Below, piece after piece: positions 20,759-28,789 of a DNA stretch of 34,483 bases. Position 1 is the first letter of the stretch. Every line of letters begins with the position of its first letter. Under the pieces are notes generated by a model. The model ran no database searches. It saw only the letters and a list, made by a program, of their open reading frames with translations, and was not told the DNA's origin. The stretch is from a virus. The stretch is taken from IMG/VR virus record IMGVR_UViG_3300049847_000145, positions 1 to 34,483 of that record, one strand, 5' to 3'. The position numbers and the translations under genes are program-made.

Positions 20759-21363
20759 TGCCGCTTACCACATACGCAGGGCTAAAAGATTCGATAGCGA
20801 ACTGGATGGTTCGCCCGGACCTATTGCCTATGACGCCTGACTTTATCCGCATCTGCGAGGATCGCGTCAACGATCAACTGCGTATCCGGCAGGGGCTTGT
20901 CGTGGGCGCAACGCTTACCACGGACGGCACGCAGAAAGTAGTATTGCCTGCCGACTGGCTGGAATTCGATAGCTTGCGCGTGAACGGAGAACCACTGGAG
21001 TTGATTCCAGTAGACAAACTGTATTCGCAGGCCAACATCGCCACCGGGCAACAACGGTACTACGCCATTCGCGGCAACTACCTGCTGTTGTCGCCAACAC
21101 CGGGATCGACGCCGGTAACGATCACCATCGACTATTACGCCAAGATTCCGTTTTTGAGCGACACGATTACAAGCAACTGGCTGCTTGAGAAGAACTCCAA
21201 CATTTACCTATACGGATCACTGGTATCCGGCTATCAGTATTTGCTCAACACCAAGCAGGCCGACTATTGGGGCACTCTATACACGCAAGCCGTTGACCTC
21301 GCCAAGGCGGCGGACGTGCGCGCGCTGGCGAGCGGGTCACCATTTAGGATGCGCATGCGATGA
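20758..21363 (+). CDS. Head-tail adaptor protein (gp4/SU10-adaptor type)
   Basis: 201 residues. It attaches below the portal ring and links it to the tail. The order MPLTTYAGLKDSIANWMVRPDL, TPDFIRICEDRVNDQLRIRQ, LPADWLEFDSLRVNG and LEKNSNIYLYGSLV is the signature of this adaptor family (helical bundle with a beta insertion). It lies between the capsid gene and a large tail protein, where adaptors are expected. ATGA overlap with the next gene. Confidence 0.85.
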   Translation: MPLTTYAGLKDSIANWMVRPDLLPMTPDFIRICEDRVNDQLRIRQGLVVGATLTTDGTQKVVLPADWLEFDSLRVNGEPLELIPVDKLYSQANIATGQQRYYAIRGNYLLLSPTPGSTPVTITIDYYAKIPFLSDTITSNWLLEKNSNIYLYGSLVSGYQYLLNTKQADYWGTLYTQAVDLAKAADVRALASGSPFRMRMR

Positions 21364-22823
21364 TTCCCATCGTCGGATTCGCGCCTGACGCGGACAAAAC
21401 AACGCCGGGTATCCTCACGGACTGTCAGCATCTGCTTCCGTTCGAGGCCGGGTATCGTGGGGCACCATCGTCGGTAGCGGCTACTGTTCCCGCACTCGCC
21501 ACGCAGTGCCAGGGATCGGTAGTGGCTATCCTGCTCGACGGCACATCGCGCGTGTTTGCGGGAACGCCGACGAAGCTATGGGAACTGGTCAGCGGAGCAT
21601 GGGTTGACCGCAGCAGCGGTGCCTATACTGGCGGCACCAATGCGCGCTGGAGTTTTTGCCAGTTTGGCAATACCACCATTGCCAGTAATTTTGCCGATGC
21701 CATGCAATCGTCGGCGGCAGGCGCGTTTGCAGCCGTCGGCGGTGGCGCCCCCAAGGCAAAGATTGTGGTCAGCGCATCCAACAACTTTGTCATGGCTTTC
21801 AACACCAACGACGGCACGTACGGAGTATCGCCGGATCGCTGGTGGTGCTGCGCGCAAACCGATCAAACTAACTGGACGCCTTCGGTCTCCACGCTGGCAA
21901 CTACTGGGCGTCTTGTTGGCGTCGAGGGAGAAATTATCGCCGGCATGGCACTTGGAGATTACGTTGTCGCCTACAAGAAGCGCGCGATATTCGTCGGCAG
22001 CTTCGCAGGCCCGCCCGTGGTTTGGCAATTCAGCATCGTGCCGTCTTCGGAATGCGGCGCGGTAGGGCAAGAGGCGGTATGCGACCTCGGCGGCTCGCAC
22101 TTTTTCGTGTCCGAAGACAATTTTTGGATGTTCGACGGCACGCGCCCGGTTCCGGTCGGCATCGGCGTCATTCGCAAGTGGTTTTTTGCTAACGTGAACC
22201 CGGTTTACCTATACCGCACGCGCTGCACCTATGAGAAGCAAAACAATCAGGTTCGCGTGAGCTACGTGAGCCGCACTAGCTTGGGCGTTGTCGATTCCAG
22301 CATCGTGTATCACATCGCGACGAAGCAGTGGGGCCGCGATGACGTGGTATCGCAGGCGTCGATCAACTACATATCTCCTGGTGTAACCATCGACGGCTTG
22401 GACGCGTATTCGTCCACGATAGACGGACTGCCGGAAGTGCCCATCGACTCTCCATATTGGACGCAAGGCGGTCGTGTCGCTTCGTATTTCAACGGCAGCA
22501 ATCAACTGACCTCGTTTGCCGGCGTGACGCAAAATTCGTATTTCATCACCGGCGACTTCGGCGACGATCAGGCCGTGACGATGATGCAGCCGTTTCGCGC
22601 TCGGTTCGAGAAAATGCCGGCCACCGCGGTTGCCACGGGCTACTACAAATTCAACGAAGGCGATCCGCTAACGCAGGGAGCGGTGAGCAGCATCAACGAC
22701 GGCAAATTCGACTTGCGGCAGTCCGGCCGCTTTCACCGCGTCCTGGTGAACATGACCGGCGATGTAACCGTGTATGGCTTCAACACCGATGAAGCAGCGA
22801 CCGTGCTAGTAGGTGGCCGATGA
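21360..22823 (+). CDS. Tail-hub or stabilisation protein with a beta-propeller-like repeat
   Basis: 487 residues, nearly all beta structure. Repeated motifs GTSRVFAGTPTKLWELVSG, SNNFVMAFNT, DYVVAYKKRAIFVGSF and SEDNFWMFDGTRPVPVG resemble the blades of the P22 gp10-type packaged-DNA stabilisation protein and similar podovirus tail proteins. It probably forms the tail tube/nozzle below the adaptor. The start overlaps the adaptor gene by ATGA and the stop overlaps the next gene. Confidence 0.78.
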   Translation: MIPIVGFAPDADKTTPGILTDCQHLLPFEAGYRGAPSSVAATVPALATQCQGSVVAILLDGTSRVFAGTPTKLWELVSGAWVDRSSGAYTGGTNARWSFCQFGNTTIASNFADAMQSSAAGAFAAVGGGAPKAKIVVSASNNFVMAFNTNDGTYGVSPDRWWCCAQTDQTNWTPSVSTLATTGRLVGVEGEIIAGMALGDYVVAYKKRAIFVGSFAGPPVVWQFSIVPSSECGAVGQEAVCDLGGSHFFVSEDNFWMFDGTRPVPVGIGVIRKWFFANVNPVYLYRTRCTYEKQNNQVRVSYVSRTSLGVVDSSIVYHIATKQWGRDDVVSQASINYISPGVTIDGLDAYSSTIDGLPEVPIDSPYWTQGGRVASYFNGSNQLTSFAGVTQNSYFITGDFGDDQAVTMMQPFRARFEKMPATAVATGYYKFNEGDPLTQGAVSSINDGKFDLRQSGRFHRVLVNMTGDVTVYGFNTDEAATVLVGGR

Positions 22824-23140
22824 GACTCCCTGACGCCGCCAAGCTACCGCATGAGCCGGATACGCCCTACGCGCGTGCGCTGGCGCGGTTCCTTACCGAC
22901 TTGCTGCAGGTGATATGCGCCAAGGTCAATGCGATGGCGAGCGGGCGTCTTGCCGGCACCGACCTTACCGCGACCGCGATGCCTACCACTGGCATGTACG
23001 CACAGGGAGATTTCGTCCGCAACAGCACGCCGGTAGAGGCTGGAGCAGCGACCGCAAAATACGTGATTACCGGCTGGATTTGCGTTGCCGGCGGCACTCC
23101 TGGAACATTCAAGGAAGCGCGAGTTTTAACGGGAAATTGA
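22820..23140 (+). CDS. Small tail-region protein
   Basis: 106 residues. N-terminal helix (LPHEPDTPYARALARFLTDLLQVICAKVNAMASG) and a beta-rich C-terminal half (YAQGDFVRNSTPVEAGAATAKYVITGWICVAGG), an arrangement seen in small tail-attachment proteins next to nozzle genes. ATGA overlap upstream; one base after its stop begins the next gene. Function inferred from context. Confidence 0.72.
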   Translation: MRLPDAAKLPHEPDTPYARALARFLTDLLQVICAKVNAMASGRLAGTDLTATAMPTTGMYAQGDFVRNSTPVEAGAATAKYVITGWICVAGGTPGTFKEARVLTGN

Positions 23141-23141
23141 T

Positions 23142-23789
23142 ATGGCAGACAGCTACACGAATCCATACCTGGGTGTCGATAACCCCTACCTCACCGACAA
23201 GATCAATCTTGCGCAGGGCGATCTTGTCCGCAATTTCAACCTCACCGCGCAGCCGGCGTTCAATGCCGCCCTGGTGCGCAGCGGGTCCTTCGGCAACTCC
23301 GGTGTTCAGGAACTGAACGAGAACGCGCGCCGCGACCTGCAAGCCAATCTTGGCCGCATATCGACGGACTTTCGCGGCGCCGACTACAACAACCAGCAGG
23401 GCATGTACCGCTGGGATCAGGAATTCAACCGCAACCTATACAACGATGCCTACGGGCAGCAGCAGCAGGACTTGCAGACTCAGATTGGCCTGCTGGACCG
23501 GTCGCAAGCCTACCTCGGTCAGGACGTGAACAACGCCAACACCATCCAAAACGTGCCCCTGAATTACTGGCAGCAGTTCAGCAATCAGGCGAACGCCATC
23601 GGCCAGGGTTACGGCACGACAACGCAGCAGGGCGGCGGCTCGAACCCGTGGGTATCTGCTCTGGGCGGCGCGCAACTTGGGAGTGCAATTCAGCGCGGGT
23701 GGGGCAGTGGCGGAGGCTGGGGTGGCACGCCATTGGTTCCAGAAGCGGCGCCCGGCCAATTCTCTTTGATGAATCCGCAATATGGATAA
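23142..23789 (+). CDS. Putative internal virion or ejection protein, Asn/Gln-rich
   Basis: 215 residues, rich in Asn, Gln, Gly and Tyr (QPAFNAALVRSGSFGNSGVQELNENARRDLQ; YNDAYGQQQQDLQTQIG). It ends with a Gly/Trp-rich tail (GWGSGGGWGG). Such proteins are common in podoviruses between tail-hub genes and ejection proteins and are often in the virion in several copies. No catalytic motif is visible. Role inferred. Confidence 0.7.
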   Translation: MADSYTNPYLGVDNPYLTDKINLAQGDLVRNFNLTAQPAFNAALVRSGSFGNSGVQELNENARRDLQANLGRISTDFRGADYNNQQGMYRWDQEFNRNLYNDAYGQQQQDLQTQIGLLDRSQAYLGQDVNNANTIQNVPLNYWQQFSNQANAIGQGYGTTTQQGGGSNPWVSALGGAQLGSAIQRGWGSGGGWGGTPLVPEAAPGQFSLMNPQYG

Positions 23790-24303
23790 CAAAAACATGA
23801 CGCACCAAGTTATCGTCCAGCCGCGGGGCGATATGGTTGGCAAGCGTGAGCACGCCATTGCAGATGCGCATAGGCAACTTGCCTTGCAAGAGGAGGGTAG
23901 CGTCCGGGCCAAGCTTTATGCGTTGCAGGCGGCTTGCGGAGAACTGCCGGAAGTCGATTTCCCGTTGCTCCATACCTTCGCTCCTGATGCCTACGCCCGC
24001 ACTATATTTCTGCCGGCCGGGTCCGTGATCGTCGGGAAAATCCACAAGCACGCACACCTCAACGTGCTTTGTTGCGGCAAGGTCGCGGTAGGCACGGAAA
24101 CAGATGGCATCGAATTGCTCGAAGGTCCGCTGACGATGGTTTCGCCACCTGGCACAAAGCGCGGAGTCTATGCGATCACCGATGCGGTATGGGTGACGAT
24201 TCATGTAACGCCCTTGACAGACTTGGCTGAAATTGAAGATTTCGTGATCGCCAAAACTTACGAGGATTACGACGAATTCCTGAAAACACAGGTGAAACAA
24301 TGA
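23782..24303 (+). CDS. Cupin-domain protein
   Basis: 173 residues. Residues 85-155 form a cupin barrel: IFLPAGSVIVGKIHKHAHLNVLCCGKV is the first motif with HxH in HKHAHLN, and the second motif is weaker (PGTKRGVYAITDAVWVTIHV). The HxH and later His could bind a metal, but the classic acidic residue of motif 1 is not clear, so it may be structural. Virion-region cupin-like proteins are known in several phages, role unknown. ATG 23782 (overlap of 8 bases) is chosen; 23797 is an alternative. Confidence 0.78.
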   Translation: MDNKNMTHQVIVQPRGDMVGKREHAIADAHRQLALQEEGSVRAKLYALQAACGELPEVDFPLLHTFAPDAYARTIFLPAGSVIVGKIHKHAHLNVLCCGKVAVGTETDGIELLEGPLTMVSPPGTKRGVYAITDAVWVTIHVTPLTDLAEIEDFVIAKTYEDYDEFLKTQVKQ

Positions 24304-25073
24304 CTTGGGGCGCAATAGGTAGTGCTGTTATTGGAGTCGCCGGAAACGCTATATTGAGTAGCGGCGGCGACGGGGGCGGCGGTAGCAGCGGAGGCGGCAC
24401 AACCGTCAACAAAGACCCGTGGGCACTGGCGCAGCCGTGGCTACAGGCAAATTTGGGCATGGGCCAGCAGTTGCAGAATCAGTACGCGGCTAACCCGTTC
24501 AGCCCGACGCAGAAGCGCGCATACTCGTTGCAGTTCGCCAACAGCGACTACCTGCGCCAGCTACAGGAAGCCGTTGCAGCGCAGGCAAACCAACGTCAGA
24601 CATTCAACCGCGGCAGGCCGTCAGTCGTGCCACAACGGTATTGGACGCCACCGCCGGGCGTGCCTGATGTAAACCTTGGCCTAGGTCAGCCGGGCACTCC
24701 GACCATACCGCCTGACGTAAGCGCCGCATTGGCGCAATCCGGGTATTCGCCGCAGGGATACGCAATGCCAGGGCAGACGCAGGCGGCATCGCCGGCGCCG
24801 GCACCTACGCAACCGTCAGCATCTGCACCGGCACCAGGGCCGTTTGCCAGCGGTAATCCTGGAAGCTCCTACGGCGACATATTCCCAAATTTCGCGCCTG
24901 GGTTGTCACAGGCACCAGTTTCTGCGCCAGAGCCAATTAAGGCGAAACCTATAGAGTTTACGTCTTCGTCGCAAATCTATAATTTTATTGCGCAGCCGCG
25001 TCCGAGCGATCCAGACTTAGCTGCTGTTTGGGACTACTGGAACGACAAAATGCAAGGGTCTCAGGGCGAATAA
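24300..25073 (+). CDS. Putative ejection/internal virion protein, low complexity
   Basis: 257 residues. It starts with a hydrophobic, Gly/Ala-rich segment (MTWGAIGSAVIGVAGNAILSSGG) then a Gly/Ser run, followed by a helical stretch (LRQLQEAVAAQANQRQ) and a long Pro/Ala/Gln linker before a C-terminal IYNFIAQPRPSDPDLAAVWDYW segment. The design matches podovirus DNA-ejection proteins that cross the cell envelope. ATGA overlap with the cupin gene. Confidence 0.7.
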   Translation: MTWGAIGSAVIGVAGNAILSSGGDGGGGSSGGGTTVNKDPWALAQPWLQANLGMGQQLQNQYAANPFSPTQKRAYSLQFANSDYLRQLQEAVAAQANQRQTFNRGRPSVVPQRYWTPPPGVPDVNLGLGQPGTPTIPPDVSAALAQSGYSPQGYAMPGQTQAASPAPAPTQPSASAPAPGPFASGNPGSSYGDIFPNFAPGLSQAPVSAPEPIKAKPIEFTSSSQIYNFIAQPRPSDPDLAAVWDYWNDKMQGSQGE

Positions 25074-25175
25074 ATGCAAAACCTATTTTCTCACTTGCGG
25101 GCACCAGCGGGCACCAGCGGGCACGATCCTGGAATAGCTTTGTTCCACGTGAAACATACGCATAAAAGGCTTTAA
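25074..25175 (+). CDS. Possible 33-residue ORF carrying the parS-like site
   Basis: An ATG directly after the preceding stop (TAA ATG) opens 33 codons ending at TAA 25173-25175. The product contains the repeat-coded APAGTSG and an LFHVKH stretch, which is the usual translation of a parS sequence in this frame. There is no clear ribosome-binding site and no family. I doubt that it is a gene; the DNA elements inside it may be the point. Confidence 0.25.
   Translation: MQNLFSHLRAPAGTSGHDPGIALFHVKHTHKRL
25097..25124 (+). repeat. 10-bp tandem repeat, 2.8 copies
   Basis: GCGGGCACCA repeated at 25097, 25107 and 25117 (last copy ends after 8 bases). It lies 16 bases before the parS-like palindrome. 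Short iterated units beside a ParB site recall auxiliary binding sites of partition loci, or may simply be slippage. Confidence 0.85.
25141..25156. promoter_or_regulatory. parS-like centromere site TGTTCCACGTGAAACA
   Basis: The 16 bases match the published bacterial chromosomal parS consensus TGTTNCACGTGAAACA (Lin and Grossman, Bacillus subtilis; conserved in most bacteria including Proteobacteria) at every fixed position. It lies in the largest gap of this part of the virion operon, between two ejection-type genes. By chance one would expect about 34483/4^15, roughly 3 in 100000, such matches in this window. No parA or parB gene is in the window, so a host ParB is the likely binder. Confidence 0.8.
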
Positions 25176-25179
25176 TATC

Positions 25180-26730
25180 ATGGGCTTACTAGATTTCCTC
25201 AACAGCGACGATGCGCGGCTTGGCATTGGCCTGCTGGCTGCCGGCGGTTACACGCCTACCAAGCAGAGTTTCGGGCAGCGCATGGCCGGTGCGTTTCAAG
25301 GTGAGGATGCCCGTAAGCAGGAAGCGCTCAAGGCGTTGATATTGAATGCCCAGATCGAAGACATCAAGCAAAAGGGGGAATTTGAGAAGCAGCAGCGGCC
25401 CCTGCTACTCAGTGAACTGCAGTTGAAGAACCAGCAGCATAAATTGCTCGGCGACATCGTAGGCGGGCTTATGGGCGCGCCGGTATCGACGGGCACAGCC
25501 ACACCGCAGCCAAGCGCTGCCGACGCAACGGCGCCCCCCGTCGCAGCACCTGATGACGGTTTTGACCGCGACCTACAGATGGCAAGGGCGCTATCCCTGC
25601 TTGACCCCGCCAAGGGGCGTGCGCAGATGGAAGCCATGAAGCTCAAATACCCGGACATGAAGGAACATCAGGGCATCATTTATCACCCGCGCACCGGGCA
25701 GCCGGTGACGATCATGCCCTACGGTTCCCCTGCCGGACCTGTAATCCAGTATTCGAAGTTGCCGGGCGGAGGGTTCGGTGTGTTCACGCCGCCGGGCGCA
25801 AACGAGGCCCTACGCGAGCAGACTCGCATCAAGGAGCAGGAAGCTGCTCGGTTTAAGCCATACGAAATCAAGCCCACGGGGCCAAATGTACCTCCGGAAG
25901 TGCGGCCACTTTCTGACGTTCTTTCCGGCGGCGCGGTGCCTGCCAACGAAGCCACTTTCTTGCAATCCCCTGAGTTCGCCGGGCTTCCAAAGCCGCAGCA
26001 GGACGCCATACGCGCCATTGTATCCGGGCAGGCACCACGTGCCGCCGTTCCGGCTGGCGGTGCCGCAATTGCGCTGCCCCCAGCCGGGGCGCCACAGCCA
26101 GCCGGGGCGCCAGCTATAGCCGGGCCTTCGATTGCCCAGCTTCCGCGAGGCGGAACGGTAATCGGGCCGACGCCTAACGCGTCGGCATCGATGGAGGCTA
26201 ACCGCGAGTTTCAGCTTGGCGACGCAAAATCGAAGCAGGTGATGTACGAGAATTTCCAGAAGGCGGCCACCGCAAATGCGGCAAAAATCGCAAAAATGGA
26301 GCGCATCGGATCACTGCTGGCGGACTACAATGGCGGCAAACTGGCGCAAACCGGTTATGAACTCGCGCGCCTCGGAACGTCTATCGGCATCAAGATCGAT
26401 CCCGACTTGCCCAACAAGGAAGCCGCGAACGCGCTCACCAATGAGGTCGCGCTTACCCTGCGCAGCACCGCAGACGGTAACGGCATGCCGGGGGCCATGT
26501 CCGATGCCGACCGAGAATTTCTCAAGTCGATGACGCCGCAGCTTGGGCAGACTGCAAAAGGGCGACAATTGCTGATTGAAAGTAATGTCGCGGCGCTCAG
26601 GCGTGAACAACAGATCGCCTCGATGGCGCGGCAATATCGGCAGAAACACGGCATCGTAGACGACGATTTCTACACGCAGTTGCAGGCGTGGTCAGAGCGC
26701 AACCCGATATTCAAAAATGCCAGTCGATAA
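25180..26730 (+). CDS. Putative internal virion (ejection) protein
   Basis: 516 residues. The N-terminus MGLLDFLNSDDARLGIGLLAAGGYTPTKQSFGQRMAGAF is a short hydrophobic/Gly segment seen in phage internal proteins, followed by a long Gln/Lys/Glu helix. The middle is Pro/Ala-rich (APAAAVPAGGAAIALPPAGAPQPAGAPA region). The C-terminal 190 residues are a well-ordered helical domain (NREFQLGDAKSKQVMYENFQKAATANAAKIAKM; DREFLKSMTPQLGQTAKGRQLL). Likely ejected with DNA. It overlaps the next gene by 14 bases. Confidence 0.75.
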   Translation: MGLLDFLNSDDARLGIGLLAAGGYTPTKQSFGQRMAGAFQGEDARKQEALKALILNAQIEDIKQKGEFEKQQRPLLLSELQLKNQQHKLLGDIVGGLMGAPVSTGTATPQPSAADATAPPVAAPDDGFDRDLQMARALSLLDPAKGRAQMEAMKLKYPDMKEHQGIIYHPRTGQPVTIMPYGSPAGPVIQYSKLPGGGFGVFTPPGANEALREQTRIKEQEAARFKPYEIKPTGPNVPPEVRPLSDVLSGGAVPANEATFLQSPEFAGLPKPQQDAIRAIVSGQAPRAAVPAGGAAIALPPAGAPQPAGAPAIAGPSIAQLPRGGTVIGPTPNASASMEANREFQLGDAKSKQVMYENFQKAATANAAKIAKMERIGSLLADYNGGKLAQTGYELARLGTSIGIKIDPDLPNKEAANALTNEVALTLRSTADGNGMPGAMSDADREFLKSMTPQLGQTAKGRQLLIESNVAALRREQQIASMARQYRQKHGIVDDDFYTQLQAWSERNPIFKNASR

Positions 26731-28642
26731 AGAAATCTTCGGTGATCTCTCGAAGCCGCCCGCTGGCGACGAAGAGATATTCAGCGACAAGCCTGCAACG
26801 GTGAATACCAGCATTGCCGCGCAAGGCAGGAATCGGCGCAAGCCGGAGCCATATGTACGCGGCGAATTCGATCCTACGCGAGGCGGTAGCACGCTTAAGT
26901 TCGGGTTGCCATTTGCGCCTGATCTGGGTTCGTTTGACACAGGGATACCATTGTCTGAAGGCTTTACAAACTTTCTCGCAGGCGCTGGCCGCGCAAACAT
27001 GCGATTGGGGCAAGGAACGAAGCAAATATTCGGCCTCGGTCCTACACGCCAAGAGGTAGACGAACAAAATAGACTTGATGTGCCATTGATGCGCAACCCA
27101 GCGGGTATAGCCGGTAACGTGATAGATGATTTAGCCAAGGTTGTGCCGACGATGTTTATTCCGGGCGTGAATACGGTAACAGGCGGCGCGTTGCTTGGCG
27201 GTGCCATGGGAGCAACCCGCCCGGTTGGCGTCGAAGATAGCCGCATAAAGAATGCCTATGTATCTGCTGCTTTCGGTGCCGCAGTGCCGGCAGCGGTCGC
27301 TACCTACCGAGGCGCTAAGAGCCTGCTGCAACCGTTGAGCAACGCCGGACAGGACAAGATCATCACGAACGCCATGGTGGAGGCCGCTGGCGGTCCCGAA
27401 CGCGCCGCGCTTGCCGCGACAAAATTGCAACAATCAGCGGATCCACTATTCGGCGCATTTAGGCCTGGACAGGAACGGCTTACCGCCGGCGAATTGGTGC
27501 CGGGATCCGTGCCAACGGTCGCGCAGCGCGCCGATAATGCGGGACTCGCGGCGTTGCAACGCGCCGCCGTGGCGACCAGTCCGGCGTCCACGATCACAAA
27601 TACAGAGCGCATGGGGGCGCAAAATGCCGCGCGTATCCGCAGCCTTGAAGATATGGCCGGCACAGACGGCCTGCGCATGTTCGCCCGCGAAGAATTGAAA
27701 TCGACGGCGGATGATCTATACAGGCAGGCATTCGCCAACGGCATGGATATTCGCCGCGATGCACTTACGGGACAATTTCTGAGCAAGGCAGAGCAAGCCG
27801 CCCGCAATGGCGAAATCACCAAGCTCATGAAAAATCCCTACATCGCGGAATCCGTTGACGAAGCCAAGAAATTGATGCTCGGAGACTTCAAGCGCATCGA
27901 TAACGTCAACGGCTCCGTTGAGGGCCTGCATTACATGAAAAAGGCGCTCGACGATAAAATCGCGCGGGCGACCGGAAACGAACAACGAATACTTATAGGC
28001 GCCCGTGATCGTCTGCTTACAACGATTGACGCCCTGAGTCCCGAATACGCGGCGGCGCGCGCAGTGTTCCGCGACATGGCGAAGCCCGTTAACCAAATGG
28101 ATACCGCTGCGGAGATATTGAAAAACAGTGTCACGCCGCGCGGCAACATGACGCTGGATAAGTTCGCGAGGTCCAATACGGACAAGTCCGCTGTTTCCGC
28201 CCAGCAGTTCAAAAAGGCCACGCTTGAGGGCACGTTCAGCAATGAGCAAATGAACAGGCTTGGCGCGATAGACAAGGACTTGCGCGGCGCCGACTTTGCG
28301 GCGACTGCTGGACGCGACGGCAACAGCGACACCGTTCAGAAACTCGCCTACTCGAACATGATTAGCCAGCTTGGTGTGCCGAATATGATTCGCATGGTAG
28401 CGCCAGGTCAGATCGTGGGGCGCGTGGCGGCGCGCGGAGCCGACTTGCTGTATGCCGACGCTAATCGGCAGATGGCGGAAAAACTGGCGCAAACCATGAT
28501 GTCACCCGAGGCCGCAGCAGCGCTGTTGCTGCGTTACGGCAAGCCGCAGTCAACGATTATTCCAAGGGTCGCCAGCAAGGTAAACCCATTGCTGGCGCAG
28601 GTGCCGCCGTATGCCGGACTACTTGGTTACTCGAATGAGTAA
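26717..28642 (+). CDS. Large internal virion (ejection) protein
   Basis: 641 residues. After an acidic/Pro-rich start there are Gly-rich hydrophobic segments (NAYVSAAFGAAVPAAVATYRGAKS; VNTVTGGALLGGAMG) able to insert into membranes, followed by mostly helical sequence (ESVDEAKKLMLGDFKRIDNVNGSVEGLHYMKKALDDK). It ends with a GIAGNV-type Gly-rich part earlier and LLAQVPPYAGLLGY at the C-terminus. The size and design fit the large ejection proteins of podoviruses (compare P22 gp20/gp16 or T7 gp15/16 by role). No lytic transglycosylase motif is seen. Confidence 0.75.
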   Translation: MPVDKEIFGDLSKPPAGDEEIFSDKPATVNTSIAAQGRNRRKPEPYVRGEFDPTRGGSTLKFGLPFAPDLGSFDTGIPLSEGFTNFLAGAGRANMRLGQGTKQIFGLGPTRQEVDEQNRLDVPLMRNPAGIAGNVIDDLAKVVPTMFIPGVNTVTGGALLGGAMGATRPVGVEDSRIKNAYVSAAFGAAVPAAVATYRGAKSLLQPLSNAGQDKIITNAMVEAAGGPERAALAATKLQQSADPLFGAFRPGQERLTAGELVPGSVPTVAQRADNAGLAALQRAAVATSPASTITNTERMGAQNAARIRSLEDMAGTDGLRMFAREELKSTADDLYRQAFANGMDIRRDALTGQFLSKAEQAARNGEITKLMKNPYIAESVDEAKKLMLGDFKRIDNVNGSVEGLHYMKKALDDKIARATGNEQRILIGARDRLLTTIDALSPEYAAARAVFRDMAKPVNQMDTAAEILKNSVTPRGNMTLDKFARSNTDKSAVSAQQFKKATLEGTFSNEQMNRLGAIDKDLRGADFAATAGRDGNSDTVQKLAYSNMISQLGVPNMIRMVAPGQIVGRVAARGADLLYADANRQMAEKLAQTMMSPEAAAALLLRYGKPQSTIIPRVASKVNPLLAQVPPYAGLLGYSNE

Positions 28643-28789
28643 AAACCGTTTCAGCCGCCCTTCCGGCATCCACTTGATGACGGCGAAGCGCACCGGCAAC
28701 AGGATGAAAAAGCAGAGCGCAAGAACGACAAACGGCCTTAAGAGTATCGCAATATTGTGTAATTCCATGACAGGATTGTAAGCCATCAT
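28619..28789 (-). CDS. Small membrane protein encoded antisense in the virion operon
   Basis: 56 residues if it starts at ATG 28789 (AGGA 8 bases upstream), or 49 from ATG 28768. The core AILLRPFVVLALCFFILLPV is a transmembrane segment, followed by FAVIKWMPEGRLKRFLLIRV, an ending I recognise from a widespread family of tiny phage membrane proteins of unknown function. It is read against all neighbouring genes, overlaps the end of the large ejection protein by 24 bases and the tailspike start by 2, and fills the 145-base gap between them. The gap also has a rightward 48-codon frame, which I consider less likely. Confidence 0.6.
   Translation of the reverse strand: MMAYNPVMELHNIAILLRPFVVLALCFFILLPVRFAVIKWMPEGRLKRFLLIRVTK

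Noticed and set aside
28635-28781. Rightward 48-codon frame between the ejection and tailspike genes
   Set aside because: It fills the gap but has no recognisable pattern, while the opposite strand codes a membrane span with a family-like ending.
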